A stretch of DNA of 64,000 nucleotides from Xylaria sp. FL1777 (taxonomy: Eukaryota > Ascomycota > Sordariomycetes > Xylariales > Xylariaceae): contig MU400528.1 in the NCBI GenBank assembly GCA_022578965.1, forward strand, positions 124,001 through 188,000, read 5' to 3'. Under the pieces are notes generated by a model. That model did no database searches, was not told the origin of the DNA, and worked only from the letters and a program-made list of their open reading frames with translations. The first letter of the stretch is position 1, and each line of letters opens with the position of its first letter. Positions 43,492 through 54,155 of the stretch are shown here, piece after piece. Made by a program: the position numbers and the translations under genes.

Positions 43492-44691
43492 ATGCCTCGT
43501 GGCTGGTATCTTGCCCAGGGCCTCATACCCCTTGGTTATAGTAGTAGTGATGACGAGGAGGGACCCTGTGAGCTGCCCGACGGTCGGCTTGTCTGCGGTC
43601 CCCACGGTCTCGTCAGTTGCGGAAAGTGCTGTTCAGATTACAGTTTTATGGACGATGTTGTTGGCGAAGACGAATATGAAGACGAAGATGAAGAGGAAGA
43701 CAACGAAGATGACCAAGATGACCAAAACGACGAAAACGAGTATGGAAACCTTGTCTCCGACGAATGGATTAGACAAAGATATGGGCATTTAGACCCTGAG
43801 ATAAGAGCAGAAATTCGTTCCAGACTTAATGGACCACGTGTCCGAACAGGCAACTCCTCTAACCAAGGGCCAGCGCCTACCATCGCTACTCCACAGTTTC
43901 CCCTTCATCTTCAACGTTTTTCTGAGACTGAGCTATCCGCACTGAGAAGGGGAACTGGCCGTGTGTTCCCTACTAGGTTTACTCCACCTTCTCCTACAAT
44001 TAAACCCACTGAGCTTTTCCCCGGGAAGGCGACCTATGTACTCATCACGAGGTAAGACAACGCTTTTGTTCCTGGGGGAAGTTGATCATGAACCAGCGTA
44101 GTATGTTGGGCAACGAACATGGCTAACGCTTGATTATAAAGATATATTCACCGCGATGACCCGTATAAGATTCTCATCTTTACAGATGGTGCGTGCCTTA
44201 ACAATGGACAGTCGAACCCAAAAGCCGGTTGGGCCTTCGTTCACGGTCCTGGTTGCGGGGGCGAACTAGCCGTAACATCTAGCCGCCTAGAGAATGTTGG
44301 GCCCTTTGGTGATCCTAGCATTCAAAGTAGCAATCGAGCCGAGCTGCGCGCTGTTATTGCTGCCCTCCGTTTTCGATCCTGGGATTGCGAAGGCTACAAA
44401 ACCGTTGTCATCGCCACTGATTCGGCTTATGTCACTCAAGGGTCGACGGTCTGGGCTAAAACCTGGGTCAGGAATGGCTGGCAAAAGAATGACAATGGGG
44501 AAGTTAAGAACAAGGACCTGTGGGAGGCACTTCTGGGCGAAGTAGAAAGATGGCAAAATAGGGAGGTCGCTATCCAGTTTTGGCAGATCCCTAGAGATTG
44601 GAACAACGTGGCAGATGCGGCCGCGAAGCAGGCCGCGGAAAGAGATGTAGCTGGAAGTAAATGGGGGGATGTCTTGGGGATTTGCTGTTGA
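43492..44691 (+). CDS. RNase H-domain protein with acidic N-terminal half
   Basis: Exons 43492-44051 and 44142-44691; the 90-nt intron has GTAAGA and a GGCTAACG branch point; 369 residues. The first half has a short cysteine-bearing segment (CGPHGLVSCGKCC), a long Asp/Glu run (about residues 60-85) and a proline-rich linker. The second half is an RNase H fold with the D-E-D-D set: Asp202 (FTDGACLNNG), Glu254 (SNRAELRAV), Asp280 (IATDSAYV) and a late Asp in WNNVADAAAKQ. RNases H cut the RNA strand of RNA:DNA hybrids. The chosen Met follows a 5' leader open to 43363; the cysteine-rich start fits the protein better. It lies 347 bp upstream of RNase H2 subunit C on the same strand. Confidence 0.88.
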
Positions 44692-45038
44692 CGAAAGAAA
44701 AGTTATTTCTATTGAGTATCGCCGGTAAGGAATCAAGGGGAATCCTTTTCAAGTCCATTTGCATCCCATTGATTTTAAGGCGGTCGAATAGAGGTTGTTA
44801 AGTAAGTAGGTACCTACTCACCTAATAACATGAATTGGGAAGATTTGGGTTCGTATAATTCAATAAAAAGAGATTGAGTTTAGATGTATGTAGATAACAG
44901 AATTTTTATTCAACAAAGAGGCAATTCTCCTTGGCTTAACCCAATCAATTAAACGCGGTCTCATTCTTACTTAATTGACGCGTCTCAACTTACACGTCCA
45001 TCCAGCAACCAATATTTGCGACCTTGACCAAGATCAAA
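44692..45038. other. Spacer, RNase H gene to RNase H2C gene
   Basis: No gene seen; AT-rich. Confidence 0.5.
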
Positions 45039-45643
45039 ATGCCTCCACCTTTATTCAAAGTAGAATCCGAAGCCTCCAAACAGCAAAACGCCAAAGTGAA
45101 CTTACTGCCCTGTCGAATCCATCACGATGGCGACGTGAGTCCCTCCAACACATTTTGGAATCCCACCGAGACCCAAAGTGAGTGTCCCAGCTCAGACAAA
45201 GTGCTAAGTGGAAGCCTAATCGAGGTTATGCGATCTAGATGAGTTGCAAACGGCCTATTTAAGAGGCAGAAAGCTTCACGGGAAGGCCTTCAAATTACCA
45301 GAAGGATATTATGGGGTTGTTGTAGAGAAGACGGACGCAAAGCCTGAGACATCGTCTACGCAGCAAGAACCGAGCGACGAGGATGTTGAGATCATAGAAA
45401 GCCCGGAAGAGCAGCTTGAAGTCGGAGCAATGCGAGGCAAAGCGACGTTTGACGAGCTGATGATCTGGGGCCACGAGTCTACGAGCGATTCTAGTGCAGA
45501 CCCCTACGTGCGAGGAATGGAGGAATGGATCGCCTTTGCTGAAGAGGTTTGATACCCGGCTTACCTTTAATGAAATGAATAAATGACTGACTGTGCTCTA
45601 GATACATTCAACGACGACAGAGTCAGAGTCTTCTACAGGGTAG
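45039..45643 (+). CDS. RNH203: Ribonuclease H2 subunit C (Rnh203-like)
   Basis: Exons 45039-45177, 45239-45546 and 45602-45643; 162 residues. Joining exon 1 to exon 2 produces the family signature: NLLPCRIHHDGDV ... FWNPTETQ, then LRGRKLHGKAFKLPEGYYGV. The C-terminal part has an acidic segment and WGHESTSDSSADPYVRGMEEW. RNase H2C is a non-catalytic subunit of the trimeric RNase H2, which removes ribonucleotides from DNA and RNA:DNA hybrids in the nucleus. The third exon is less certain; without its intron (donor GTTTGA) the protein ends at 45552 after FAEEV. Intron 1 is 61 nt. Confidence 0.85.
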
Positions 45644-46195
45644 AACAATCGGATATTGGGGGGTCATTCAAATTTGGTTATGCAGGCATCTGGAGTGTAG
45701 GCGTTAAGGCGACACAAAGTCAGCTTCAAGTTTACGGTGTAGCTCCCACAAGCATTACATAACTACATGATATTTCCAACTCAGAAGACTACATAGGCGT
45801 GTAATTGGACAGTGCGTTTATTCATTTAGTAGCCTACGCACTACATCATTACATGGTACCTACTTACTTTAGAATAAACCTTAGAATGACAATTTTCTAA
45901 GCCCCTAAGACAGATGAAGCAAAATAAGTTAGTGGTTCGAATCTTGTGTCTGGGACATAGAAAGTATTTGGTGGCTTGACACCTAGATAATATATCTACC
46001 TAACCTAACTAGGTAGTATTGTATCAGTCGATGCGTGCCAGCTGTAGGATATCTTGGTGGCGGATTTAGGTGGGCTACTATCTACCTCCCTAATCTGCGT
46101 TACCCACCTGGAGCTTGCTCGCTCCAACATCCCACCCTCCTAACGCATCGCGACCGAATTTCATCGAAACAGCCGCCTTATCATCGAGTTCCATC
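45644..46195. other. Upstream region of ESA1
   Basis: No gene. A GGTTCGAATC T-loop-like string near 45934 lacks the rest of a tRNA. Confidence 0.5.
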
Positions 46196-47686
46196 ATGAG
46201 TCCTAGTGCCCTAAATGGGGAGGCGGCTGTCGGGCCTGATGGGCCGCGACAGAAAAGCAAGGCGACGATTGACACGCTTGGAGTTGGCTGCATCGCGATG
46301 GTCGAGAAGAATGGACAAGCTCGTCGCGCCGAAATCCTGAGTATCAAAGACACCAAAAGCGGGCGACAGTTCTACTGCAACTTCGATAACTTCAACAAGC
46401 GTCTGGATGAATGGGTCCCCGCCAAGCGCATAGACTTTGATCACGATGTCGAGTGGCCGAATCCCGACAAGGACAAACAGAAGGATAACAAGGGCAAGAG
46501 TGCGACAGTGTCGAAAAAGAAGGTCCCTCCGAGCAAGGCACAGAGACGTCCCGGCAAAAGAGAACAGTCTGTTGCGTCTGAAGCCGTCACCCCTCGCCCA
46601 TGGCCCGAGGCACCTGACACGCAGCCACCATCCAAAGCGCCCTCGACGCCGAGGGATCTCGATCAGAAGTCTGCCGGGACGCCTGCCGTCGGGGGCGACG
46701 AGATGGACGTGGATGATGACGATCAACCCCCCGAAGTCAAGAAGCAAGTAGAGTTCAGTAGAGAGGCAGAGATTGAGAAATTAAGAACGGGCGGTTCTAT
46801 GACGCAAAACCCTACCGAACTCGCTCGAATACGGAACATATCGAAGGTACAGTTCGGCCAGTACGATTTATTTCCGTGGTACTTCTCCCCGTACCCAGAA
46901 TCCTTTACCCAAGAGGACGTCATTTTCATATGTGAGTTCTGTCTGAGCTATTATGGCGACAAGAAGTCTTTCACCAGGCACCGGCAAAAGTGCACCTTGC
47001 AGCACCCGCCCGGAAATGAGATCTATCGGGATGACTACGTCTCGTTCTTCGAGATCGACGGTCGCCGGCAGCGCAGGTGGTGCCGAAACTTATGCCTAAT
47101 CTCTAAAATGTTCCTTGACCATAAAACACTCTACTATGACGTGGACCCCTTCTTGTTCTACGTGATGACGCAAAAGACCGAGAAAGGTCACCATCTAGTT
47201 GGATACTTCTCCAAGGAGAAGGAGAGTGCGGACGGGTACAACGTCGCCTGTATTCTAACTCTCCCCCAGTATCAGCGAAAGGGCTTTGGTCGGCTGCTCA
47301 TTCAGTTTTCCTATGAACTCTCTAAGATTGAGGGCAAGCTTGGATCTCCCGAGAAGCCTCTGTCCGATCTGGGACTTCTCAGCTACCGGCAGTATTGGTC
47401 GGAGAACATCATAGACTTCCTGCTAGAGTTGAATGACCGCGATGAGAAGTCGAGCATCGAGAGCATCTCGACCTCCCTCGCCATGACCACACAGGACGTT
47501 GAACATACTCTCCAAGCGCTGAAGATGCAGGTATACCATAAGGGAGAGCACAAGCTCGTGTTGCCGGAGTCGATGATTCAGCAGCGGGAAAAAGCCAAGT
47601 TGAAGAAGAAGCGGTACATATCGCCGGAGAATATCCAATGGAAACCGCCCGTTTTCACGGCGTCGTCACGGACATGGGGCTGGTGA
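46196..47686 (+). CDS. ESA1: MYST histone acetyltransferase ESA1 (NuA4 catalytic subunit)
   Basis: Intronless, 496 residues from the Met starting MSPSALNG; the open frame extends to 46115, but this start gives the expected N-terminus. Esa1 acetylates histone H4 and H2A tails within NuA4 in the nucleus. Visible: Tudor-knot/chromo barrel (about 27-85: GCIAMVEKNGQARRAEILS, FNKRLDEWV), a Lys/Pro linker, the MYST C2HC finger (CEFCLSYYGDKKSFTRHRQKC, from about residue 246), and the acetyl-CoA site QYQRKGFGRLLIQFSYELSK. Cys352 (NVACILTLP) and Glu386 (PEKPLSDLG) are the catalytic residues. The C-terminus ends in WKPPVFTASSRTWGW, a typical fungal end. Confidence 0.96.
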   Translation: MSPSALNGEAAVGPDGPRQKSKATIDTLGVGCIAMVEKNGQARRAEILSIKDTKSGRQFYCNFDNFNKRLDEWVPAKRIDFDHDVEWPNPDKDKQKDNKGKSATVSKKKVPPSKAQRRPGKREQSVASEAVTPRPWPEAPDTQPPSKAPSTPRDLDQKSAGTPAVGGDEMDVDDDDQPPEVKKQVEFSREAEIEKLRTGGSMTQNPTELARIRNISKVQFGQYDLFPWYFSPYPESFTQEDVIFICEFCLSYYGDKKSFTRHRQKCTLQHPPGNEIYRDDYVSFFEIDGRRQRRWCRNLCLISKMFLDHKTLYYDVDPFLFYVMTQKTEKGHHLVGYFSKEKESADGYNVACILTLPQYQRKGFGRLLIQFSYELSKIEGKLGSPEKPLSDLGLLSYRQYWSENIIDFLLELNDRDEKSSIESISTSLAMTTQDVEHTLQALKMQVYHKGEHKLVLPESMIQQREKAKLKKKRYISPENIQWKPPVFTASSRTWGW

Positions 47687-47886
47687 TGCCGATGTATGTA
47701 CCGTCTTGAACCTAGGTTTTCATATAGCTGTCGTTGTACCATAAAACGAGCGAGGAATGGTCATGCTGCGAATTAGATACCCACAAACTTGTTAAAATAT
47801 ACCATGTCTGATAAAAGATGAAACTTTTATACCACATTATGCTGCTGCACTTCTATGACATATATTTGGAACATGAAATCCGATTG

Positions 47887-49839
47887 TCACTTTGCTTGAT
47901 CTACGTCCCCCAGTTCCCCAACTTTCACTCCCCAGCTGTCCGGCCCTCCATCCAGCATCCGGCGAATCACACGGCCCAACCTCTCAACACCATCCACCAG
48001 ATCCTCCTCATCCTCCCACGCAAAACACAGCCGGATGGCGTCCTGAAAACGCGCCGCCTCCTCATCGCCATACACGGCGAACAGCTCCCCGTTGCCGATC
48101 ATCAGGTCCTCGTCGGCGCGGCAGCGGTCGGCGATGGCCCGCGCAGTCGGCCACGGCGTCCCCGTCCCCGTCCCCGTCTCCCGAGGCAGCGCCATCCACA
48201 CGAAATACCCCCCGTACACCCCCTCGCGCCCGCACAGACTGTCCTCGACGACGCGCACGCCAAGGGGTACCAGCACGTCGCGGATCGCGCGCGCGAGGAC
48301 GGCGTGGCGTCGCGCGTACGACGGGAGAAGGGTATGGCGGATATGCGTGTCGATTACGCATTCCTCTTCCTTTTCCTCTTCCCCGTTATCCGCGCCTGTG
48401 GTGGGCTCAGCGCTGTTTCCGGGGGGGTTATGAGATGGCAGTGGCAGTAGCAGTAGCTCGCAGATGATGGTAGCGGCGAGCTGGCTCGCGGCGCCGCCGG
48501 ACCGCGTCGAGCCCGTCTGCGACAGACCCGTGGCCAGGTCCGCCGTGGAATACGTCCAGCCCGTGCGCGTGCCGGGCGCGACGAGCTTGCTGAAGGACCC
48601 GTTCGACACGGCGTGGCCGAAGTGCTTGCCCGGCGGGTCGTGCGGGGAGCGGCCCTTTGCTATGTCTATGTCTGCGATGCGCGGGAGGAGGGCGGTGTGG
48701 AAGGGATTGCTGGCTTGGGGAGGTGGTTGTGAGGAAGAGGGAGAAGGAGAAGGAGAAGGAGAAGAGGAAGGGGGATGAGGATGGGGAGGAGGAGGAGGAG
48801 GAGGAAGGTCGAGACGTTGCCATTGCAGCATGTCGTACACGTCGTCGCAGATGACCAGGGCGTCATATCGCCTCGCGAGCTCCACGAGTCCCTGGCGTCG
48901 CGCGAGCCCCGTCGTGCGGCCGCTGGGGTTCGAGAACGCCGGCACGCAGTACACGACGTGGCGATAGATCTTCCTGTGACGGCCGGGGTCTTTATATCTC
49001 GGGCCGCCAGCATGATTGTCTCTGTCTCTGTCTCTGTCTCTGTCTCCGTCTCCTTGCCCAGTGCCTCTTGCCCGTTGCTTTTCTTCCTGCTCCTGCTGCT
49101 GCTTCTCCAAGGCGCGCATCTCCCGCTCCAGAACCGCGATATCAGGCCCCTCTGCATCCTCGGGCACGGCGCGCAGACGGCCTGCGAAGCCGGCGTCCTC
49201 GAAGATGGGGCATGCGAGGAAGTAGCACGGCGCCACCACCCAGACGGCGAGGGTGTGCACGGGGTCCGTGAACGACTGGAGCAGACACGCCAAGCTCTGC
49301 GATGCGCCGCCCGTAATGGTTATACGGTCTGCTCCTGCTTCTTTCTCCCTCACATTTCGGTGCTGGTCCTGATCTTTCTCGTGTTCCTCTGACAGTTCAT
49401 CTCCTCCACCCCGCACTGTAGAGGCACTCTTAGACGAAGTAGGAATGACACCCCCATAAAAGCGGCCCAGCCAACGTGCCAACGCCTCTCGAAGCGGTTG
49501 GTATCCCGGATCAGGGCCGTACTCGAGGCCCGGAGCCCAGATCCTCGGGTCCGAGAGGGCCGTCTGTGAAGCAGTGCGCAGGGCCGCCGCGGGTAGCAAC
49601 GAGGTAGATGGCCAGCCGCGGAGGAGGTTGATGCTTTTCTTCGTCATATTTGTTACACCGGTATTTGGGTATGACCTTTCGCTGCCCTTCTCCTTCCTCT
49701 CGCCTTCTGTTGCTACTGCTGCTGCTGCTCCTGATGTTAATGGTCCGCCACCCATCCTCGCTCTATGGATTGGTATAATCCGACGCGGGAGTCGTACTAC
49801 CGAAAGATACGAATCGGTGGGGTCTGCTTGTCGTGACAC
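47887..49839 (-). CDS. PLP-dependent class I/II aminotransferase (YER152C-like)
   Basis: Intronless 650-residue frame. It has the fold-type I pattern: INLLRGWPSTSLLP, EYGPDPGYQPLREALARWLG, ITGGASQSLACLLQ, VYCVPAFSNPSGRT, VICDDVYDMLQW and the PLP lysine Lys418 in NGSFSKLVAPGTRTGW. The closest type is the yeast Yer152c/2-aminoadipate transaminase-like group, so an amino acid transaminase role in the cytosol is likely. It is longer than the usual 420-480 residues because of low-complexity loops: a Glu/Gln stretch and an Asp-Arg repeat (near 49020-49050), a Pro/Ser run (48731-48806) and a Glu-rich loop. The N-terminal 65 residues look disordered; a later Met (MTKKSINLLRG) is a plausible alternative start. 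Confidence 0.85.
   Translation of the reverse strand: MSRQADPTDSYLSVVRLPRRIIPIHRARMGGGPLTSGAAAAVATEGERKEKGSERSYPNTGVTNMTKKSINLLRGWPSTSLLPAAALRTASQTALSDPRIWAPGLEYGPDPGYQPLREALARWLGRFYGGVIPTSSKSASTVRGGGDELSEEHEKDQDQHRNVREKEAGADRITITGGASQSLACLLQSFTDPVHTLAVWVVAPCYFLACPIFEDAGFAGRLRAVPEDAEGPDIAVLEREMRALEKQQQEQEEKQRARGTGQGDGDRDRDRDRDNHAGGPRYKDPGRHRKIYRHVVYCVPAFSNPSGRTTGLARRQGLVELARRYDALVICDDVYDMLQWQRLDLPPPPPPPHPHPPSSSPSPSPSPSSSQPPPQASNPFHTALLPRIADIDIAKGRSPHDPPGKHFGHAVSNGSFSKLVAPGTRTGWTYSTADLATGLSQTGSTRSGGAASQLAATIICELLLLPLPSHNPPGNSAEPTTGADNGEEEKEEECVIDTHIRHTLLPSYARRHAVLARAIRDVLVPLGVRVVEDSLCGREGVYGGYFVWMALPRETGTGTGTPWPTARAIADRCRADEDLMIGNGELFAVYGDEEAARFQDAIRLCFAWEDEEDLVDGVERLGRVIRRMLDGGPDSWGVKVGELGDVDQAK
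48731..48806 (-). repeat. GA/GGA-rich simple repeat inside aminotransferase gene
   Basis: On the coding strand it encodes a proline run followed by Ser-Pro repeats. It is the kind of tract likely to vary in length between strains. Confidence 0.75.
49018..49052 (-). repeat. GTCTCT simple repeat inside aminotransferase gene
   Basis: Six-base period (GTCTCT) on the + strand, encoding an Asp-Arg dipeptide repeat on the coding strand. Confidence 0.8.
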
Positions 49840-50248
49840 AGACTATGACGTTTAGCTTGCTCTGGCGTCCGGTACATATAGACGGCCGTAACGTTGACGT
49901 GCTTGTGTTGAATCAATGCTATGCGTCTGATGTTGTGCATGAAGACGCCATTTGTACTAACCTAATAGTACAATATGTGGAGACTCAATGTTAAATTGAC
50001 TATATACCAGATCACAGGAAACAAGTGAAGAGCCTGTCGCCAGGATATCCTTAACTAAGTACGTAAGCAGGATCACGAGTTTCGAAGCATTTAGTTTATA
50101 GCGTAAGAATGAGACATCTGCTGACGATATGACGTGAGCTGCTAATTTATTGATTTTTTTTTTCTTAACTTTTAAAGCGTCCTTCCTGCTAGGCGGATAT
50201 AACGCTTAGTGCTAATTAGCTTTATAATCATCACCCTATGGCCATCAT
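49840..50248. other. Spacer, aminotransferase to GH125
   Basis: No gene seen; holds the upstream region of the aminotransferase and the 3' region of GH125. Confidence 0.5.
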
Positions 50249-52307
50249 TCATGTGCTTGAAACATCATACGGTGTTGAGTCAGTAAATATCAAGTGCGGT
50301 TTACGCTTCGCAATATCAAGAATAGTTGAAGCGAAGACTCCGTTAGCCCCTTAAAAATTGTCAGCAAGATTCAAATCAATCAAATTCCTGGTTTTCGCAG
50401 CTTACATGCAAACCAACTCCCTATTACACATGTTAGTTCTATATATTTTGAATCTGTCGACTGGTCTACTTACTGGTATATGAACTCAACCTGTTTACGT
50501 CAACACTTTCGTGAATTAAGCCGAGCTTGCTAGAACGCAAAACCAGGTCAATGCATTCGCTTATCTCCTCGTCATTGTCTGATGTCCGGGCTTGGACGAG
50601 AAGACTCATGGGCCATGCATTCAAGAGGCCGATATGAGGCCCTACAGCTACGTTAGCCTCGAAGATGCTAATTGATTTAGTAACTGGTTGACTCACCTCC
50701 GATACCGTGGAAATCCTTGCCTTTAAGGTAGTAAGGATTAGAAGACTTGGATAGTAGCATTCGTCTGGTGTTCTGATAAGTTTCGTCGTTCACATCCACG
50801 AAGCCCATAAGTGGTAGCGCTAGAAGAGACGGGTAATTCGCATCGTCCATGAGGATAGATGACCCATAACCGTCTACTTCGTAGGCAAAGACTTTGCCGA
50901 ACTGACGGTGTTCAACAACACCATGCTCCCAGATCCCCTTTGTGATCTGCTGACTCCATTCTGCCACAGCTTGCGCCAATTCGTCCTTTCCGACGCCTTT
51001 AAGAATTTTTGCTGTTCGTTTCAACTCCATGGCCATCTGAGCATTGGCGGGGATGAAGAAGCCCAAAATCGTGGCATCATCGCTTGGTCTGAATGCCGAG
51101 CGTATTAACCCGGTACCGCCGTTTAAGGGGTTGCCCACACCGTTAAGGTTCAGTGTCTCTGTACCTATATTAGTAACCCGACTGAAAGTATAGTGATTCC
51201 GACGGAATCGACCAGTCTCTGAGTCAAAAGTTGGTTGTGCTTGTTCCTCCAGCACAGTCAATAGCGTCTTCAAAGCTTGATACCATCGTGCGGTAAGGAA
51301 TTCTGTGGAACCACTATGTTCGTTGAAGTCATTGCCCAGGGCCAGAAAGTGGGCAAGAGAGTCCAACTCGTATTTACACTCGAAAACGAAGGACGGATCG
51401 TATACAGGATGTACGAAATCATCTTGGCCATTGCTCGTGATGGGCAAATTACTTATGGGTGGAGGTTGAAACGCGTTACAGTATGGTGATTCGATAACAA
51501 ACTCGGATTGGGTATTAATGGCGCCGAGAATCAGTTGGTATATCTTAGGGTCCTTTTTCGCGAGAGCCTGGTAGGGCGACAGTTGATTCGTCGAGTCACG
51601 GAGCCATTCGGCAATGATATCTCCTGAGGTAGAAGATCAGCAGGGAAATGCAGGTTACGGTCATCGGATGTGCGCAGCACGGAAGTATTACCCGTGATGA
51701 TAAACGAGTGTGGCCCTTCCCACTGTCCCTCTTCATATGCGCCTGTATTGATCTGATCGCGTCCTGAATCTGTTGACCCACTCGTATGGAATTTGACAGT
51801 CGTATCTGTCGTAGACTATGCCAGCAAACAAATGTTAGTTTCCAGTCGAACCACACACCGTCCACCTAGATTCCCGGGTGAATATGAGTTACAACGAACC
51901 GGGAATGTATTCTCGAATAACCTCGCAAGATCAGGATCCTTGATGCGAGAAAGTACGTCCTCGATGACCTTCTCTATGGCATCGGAGTGAAAAGTGCGAC
52001 AGTTTGGGTGCGGTCGCTGATACGGCAGCTCGAGGGGGCCTTCGCTCGGGGGACGACTATAATAAGGAGTGGACAGGTCAGCTGGAAGGTCCTACGACAA
52101 GCTACCTATTCTCCGGCCACGAGACACAACTCACTGGAAATATGAAGAGTACTGTGTATAGTCCGGACAGGCCTCTTCGTAGCGGGTGGTGTCGTCATTC
52201 AACGCAATCTGTTCCTGTCCATAGCGGGCCGGTTCAGCCGCATAGGTGTGTGGCAAGAATGAGGCCGCTAGAGCCAGCAATGTGTGAAGTAGAGTTGTTG
52301 CCATCAT
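50249..52307 (-). CDS. GH125 exo-alpha-1,6-mannosidase (Mug157-like), seven exons
   Basis: Exons 52307-52135, 52056-51900, 51815-51692, 51623-50697, 50641-50474, 50420-50406 and 50349-50249; introns 78, 84, 68, 55, 53 and 56 nt. The joins give 554 residues with every family block intact: ACPDYTQYSSYFHRPPSEGP, LARLFENTFP, TDTTVKFH, FIITGDIIAEWLRDSTNQLS, YEVDGYG, MDDANYPSLLALPLMGF (about 409-425), GIGGPHIGLLNAWPMSLL, and YTRSWFAWANGVFA. GH125 enzymes remove alpha-1,6-linked mannose; fungal members are secretory. A signal peptide is seen (MATTLLHTLLALAASFLPHTYA). Exon 6 is only 15 nt and is needed to rebuild the conserved YTRSWFAWAN motif. Confidence 0.88.
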
Positions 52308-53036
52308 CGTGTGTGCTTTACCGACAGCTCCCCGACGTAGATGGCGAAAAGATTACGAAGGGCCGTTGCAACTTGTCGACATGGACCGCATCGATCCAGC
52401 TGGACCTAACTATAATCTCTCATTCGACATACACTATGATTCAATCAGCAGACACAATCACATAGCAAGTCAGACCAGCATTAAAAGGCCACGAAGCGTT
52501 GCCAGTCCCCAGGTCCAGGGTTGAACATGGATAAGTGCAGCTTCACTTCGGTGGAGCTGCCACAAAAGCTTAGGTAGGTAGGCAGAGTCTCCATCTAGCT
52601 CTATCTACCGTTGGGAGCTGCCATGATGGTGGAGCTTACAGCGCTATGGAACACCTATGGAACGCTCGTGGAACACTGGGTTCTGGTTGGTTGGGTCCTA
52701 TAATATGAATGTTACAGTGCAGCTTTACGGGAGAAACATGTTCTACGTGTACCTAGTGGCGGGGTGGAACAGGACCCTGAAAATGACGTCGCATGGTGAC
52801 TGCTACGTTAAAATACTTACCTAGGTAGATAACTAGCGCCACTCTTCGCTTATCCACAACAACGCGCCAATTCATCCTCAAATGTCCGCAGCAGAAAGCA
52901 TCATGGCTTCTGTTTGCTTACCTTCTCCGAACCGCGATTGACTCACCACGATGGCTTTTACTAGACTAATAAATATCTCATTGTGCTCATCCATGAAAAT
53001 TATACACCCCTGAACACTTTTGCTAGCATTGCGACC
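52308..53036. other. Divergent promoter region GH125 / PAN6
   Basis: No gene seen. One TACCTAGGTA palindrome at 52818-52827. Confidence 0.5.
52818..52827. repeat. TACCTAGGTA palindrome, copy 8
   Basis: Lies about 210 bp upstream of the PAN6 start, in a divergent promoter. Confidence 0.7.
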
Positions 53037-54155
53037 ATGATTCCACTTACAATCCGTCGCCTCGGAGGGTCGCGTGCCTGGAATCCCCCGCTCGCGCGCA
53101 CGATGACCTCGGCGAGACGACAGGTCCGCGAAACCATCCCGTCGAGTCCAATCAAGATCCTCAGGACTGTTGATGCCCTGCGGAGATGGCGGCGGCCACA
53201 GGTCCTCGACCACCGAATCGTCGCTCTCGTTCCTACCATGGGCGCCCTGCACGAAGGTCACCTGTCCCTCATCCGCGCCGCCGCCCGCGAGTCCCACCAC
53301 GTCGTCGTTAGCATATACGTCAACCCGGCACAGTTCGGCATCAAAGAAGACCTGGCGTCCTACCCGGTGACATGGGACAGCGACTGCAAGACTCTCGCCG
53401 AATTGGACCGGGAGCTGGCAGACGACGGTGGCAACTTGGGCCGCATCAGCGCCGTTTTCGCCCCCACTACCAGCGAGATGTACCCTTCCGGATTTCCCGG
53501 CCAAGAGGTCGATTCGAAGGGCAGTTTTGTCGTCATGACCCCCGTCGGCGAGCTTCTTGAGGGCCGTACGCGCCCGACTTTCTTCCGTGGTGTCGCGACG
53601 GTCTGTATGAAGCTCTTCAATATCGTACAGCCCGAGAAGGTGTATTTCGGTCAGAAGGATGTGCAACAAACTGTTGTAATCCGTAATATGGTCAAAGATT
53701 TCATGTTACCTATAGATGTCGTCGTCGGCCAGACGAGCAGAGAGCCGGACGGTCTTGCATTGAGCTCACGGAACGTCTACCTCGGTGCGCGGCGTCGCAA
53801 AGTCGCAACAGTTCTAAGTCGTGCTCTTAAAGCTGCTGAGGAGCAGTATCTAAATGGTACCTTAGATCGGGAAATTATCCTCGGAGCCGCCCACTCTATA
53901 GTTGGGGACACATTGAACGAGCAAATGGCCCTTGATCCCCACCAGCGGGTCAAGTACGAAGTCGATTATATTTCCCTTGCCGACCCTTCCACCATGGAGG
54001 AGGTAACTGAGGTTGATCCTAAAGTGGGCGGGATACTGAGCGGGGCAGTGAAAATGCTTCCCGTGGAGTCGCCGCAACCCGGAGAGGATCTAGGTCACAG
54101 CGGTGGCCCTGCCGTCCGATTAATTGACAATATTGTCTTGAAGCCTTCTGCTTAA
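53037..54155 (+). CDS. PAN6: Pantoate-beta-alanine ligase (pantothenate synthetase)
   Basis: Intronless, 372 residues. The enzyme joins pantoate and beta-alanine using ATP to make pantothenate, the precursor of coenzyme A. Motifs: VPTMGALHEGHLSLIRAA (about 66-83, with the HxGH nucleotide signature), SIYVNPAQFG, TFFRGVATVCMKLFNIVQP, VYFGQKDVQQ and PDGLALSSRNVYL. The N-terminal residues MIPLTIRRLGGSRAW are Arg-rich and could be a mitochondrial presequence; a second Met (MTSARRQV) would give a cytosolic form. Acidic insertions after YPVTWDSD are longer than in bacterial PanC, as is usual in fungi. The C-terminal domain and its RLIDN end are present. Confidence 0.95.
   Translation: MIPLTIRRLGGSRAWNPPLARTMTSARRQVRETIPSSPIKILRTVDALRRWRRPQVLDHRIVALVPTMGALHEGHLSLIRAAARESHHVVVSIYVNPAQFGIKEDLASYPVTWDSDCKTLAELDRELADDGGNLGRISAVFAPTTSEMYPSGFPGQEVDSKGSFVVMTPVGELLEGRTRPTFFRGVATVCMKLFNIVQPEKVYFGQKDVQQTVVIRNMVKDFMLPIDVVVGQTSREPDGLALSSRNVYLGARRRKVATVLSRALKAAEEQYLNGTLDREIILGAAHSIVGDTLNEQMALDPHQRVKYEVDYISLADPSTMEEVTEVDPKVGGILSGAVKMLPVESPQPGEDLGHSGGPAVRLIDNIVLKPSA

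Noticed and set aside
45934..45943. GGTTCGAATC, a tRNA T-loop-like string
   Set aside because: No acceptor stem, D arm or anticodon arm at suitable spacing.
47818..49392. Several long plus-strand ORFs (up to 210 residues)
   Set aside because: They are shadows of the GC-rich and repetitive aminotransferase gene on the minus strand.
52004..52465. 153-residue plus-strand ORF
   Set aside because: It is antisense to exons 1-2 of the GH125 gene, which carry family motifs and a signal peptide.
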